Origin: VAZQ01 sp963725185
GTDB taxonomy: Bacteria; Pseudomonadota; Alphaproteobacteria; Rhizobiales; Xanthobacteraceae
NCBI GenBank assembly: GCA_963725185.1
Contig: CAVRXO010000006.1
Coordinates: 1,302,001 to 1,366,000 of the forward strand
DNA length: 64,000 nucleotides
Reading direction: 5' to 3'
Notes under the pieces: generated by a model
Told to the model about the DNA's origin: nothing
The model's input: the letters and a program-made list of their open reading frames with translations, nothing else
Databases searched by the model: none
Part shown: one piece after another, positions 63,431 to 64,000 of the stretch
How the letters are laid out: every line of letters begins with the position of its first letter
How positions within the stretch are numbered: position 1 is the first letter of the stretch
Translations under genes and position numbers: made by a program

Positions 63431-63608
63431 GAGCGCGGCCGGCGACCCAAGGACTCTTTGTCCGGCGCACCAACTCAAACAGAATGCCAAGCGCGTCGAG
63501 CGCGTTGTGTGCGCCATGCGGATTGACAATCAACAACGAGACAGCGTGTAATTCGAGGGCATGGGATGCAGGGTTCGCCTCCATGTTGCGGCCATACCGG
63601 AGGGGCTT

Positions 63609-64000
63609 ATGGCATCGCGAGAATTGACGGCGCCGGAGGGCAACGAGGCGCGGCGGGTGTTCATGGCGTCCCTGCAGACCAGCCGCGTCGAAATCTCCGA
63701 TGGCTTGGGTCTTGGCGACCGGCCGTGGACGAGCTGCGGAATCTGGAAATACACGATCCACCTGGGTCCCGACGGGTACAAGAATGCCGTGGCGCCGAAG
63801 TGGGCACCGACCCTCATCCACGAGCTGACCCATGTCTGGCAGGGGCAGAACGGCGTCCTTGGCTTCGGCTTCATGCTCAAGTCCGTCGGCTGCCAATGCC
63901 GGGCCTTCGTGACCAAGCTCGATACCGCCGCGGCCTACAAGTACGAGCTTGGAAAGGAGTGGGACGACTACAATGTCGAACAGCAGGCCAGCATCGTCGA
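63609..64000 (+). CDS. HExxH metalloprotease-like protein, 3' end outside the window
   Basis: ATG 63609 follows GGAGGGG. 130 codons are present. TSCGIWKYTIHLGPDGYKN is followed by TLIHELTHVWQGQNG, an HExxH zinc site, and LGKEWDDYNVEQQASIV near the edge, a pattern seen in DUF4157-like and related secreted or toxin-associated zinc proteins. There is no signal peptide in the visible part. purH, which commonly follows the heparinase-like gene in this group, is not here, so the synteny is broken at about 63.4 kb. Confidence 0.65.
   Translation, partial: MASRELTAPEGNEARRVFMASLQTSRVEISDGLGLGDRPWTSCGIWKYTIHLGPDGYKNAVAPKWAPTLIHELTHVWQGQNGVLGFGFMLKSVGCQCRAFVTKLDTAAAYKYELGKEWDDYNVEQQASIV

Overview
The window reads as a chromosomal segment of a high-GC alphaproteobacterium, most likely Hyphomicrobiales close to Bradyrhizobium, Pseudolabrys or Rhodoplanes. 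The assignment rests on gene order and families: hemC-hemD-mitofilin-hemY next to divergent tsaD-gpsA-EVE, a DUF1674 (SdhAF4-type) gene beside rsmB and a heparinase-like gene, many orphan solute-binding proteins, DUF1488 and DUF6894 proteins, and abundant palindromic intergenic repeats. It was not tested by phylogeny.

Layout. 1-3.2 kb: tail of a hydantoinase B-like gene, then a frameshifted iron-type ABC binding protein and double permease. 3.2-6.4 kb: an SNase-like nuclease and a 2,392-bp IS1595-family element with an 8-bp target duplication, inserted inside a palindromic repeat and carrying an unrecognised membrane/OB-fold passenger gene. 6.5-16 kb: an ECF sigma factor, a four-gene operon joining a TRAP-type (DctP) binding protein to two histidine kinases and an OmpR-type regulator with no TRAP permease, and a GGDEF/EAL protein. 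16-24 kb: an M48-like membrane protease, a cytochrome-like protein, a Crp/Fnr regulator and a glycan/lipid-carrier cluster (methyltransferase, half-size EamA-like protein, GT2, DUF2304, GT-C). 24-28 kb: msrB and a frameshifted saccharopine dehydrogenase plus aminoadipate-semialdehyde dehydrogenase pair (lysine breakdown). 28-41 kb: binding proteins, an NlpD-like LytM protein, a methyltransferase, an enolase-superfamily enzyme, small exported proteins and a TPR-sulfotransferase.

41-46 kb: a small catabolic island with a CGNR regulator and haloacid-dehalogenase-like protein divergent from two alpha/beta hydrolases, followed by a convergent MHS-type transporter. The divergent promoter region contains an operator-like palindrome. 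46-54 kb: tRNA-Thr(CGT), the haem/mitofilin cluster and, divergently, tsaD-gpsA-EVE. 54-55 kb is a junction zone of broken genes between two identical 62-bp repeat segments. 55-64 kb: a TctC-like binding protein, DUF2059, acs, an L,D-transpeptidase, DUF1674, rsmB, a heparinase-like gene and the start of an HExxH protein that runs off the edge.

Two features cut across the window. First, frameshifts, mostly single-base insertions, are packed into a few patches (about 0.4-3, 25-27.5, 44.9-45.4, 51.4-54.7, 55.3-57.3 and 59.8-60 kb) and hit genes that are normally essential (tsaD, gpsA), so most are probably consensus errors. Second, at least three families of palindromic, module-sharing repeats lie at gene ends and at breakpoints. 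The best candidates for something undescribed are the passenger gene of the IS1595-like transposon and the DctP-coupled two-kinase signalling operon.
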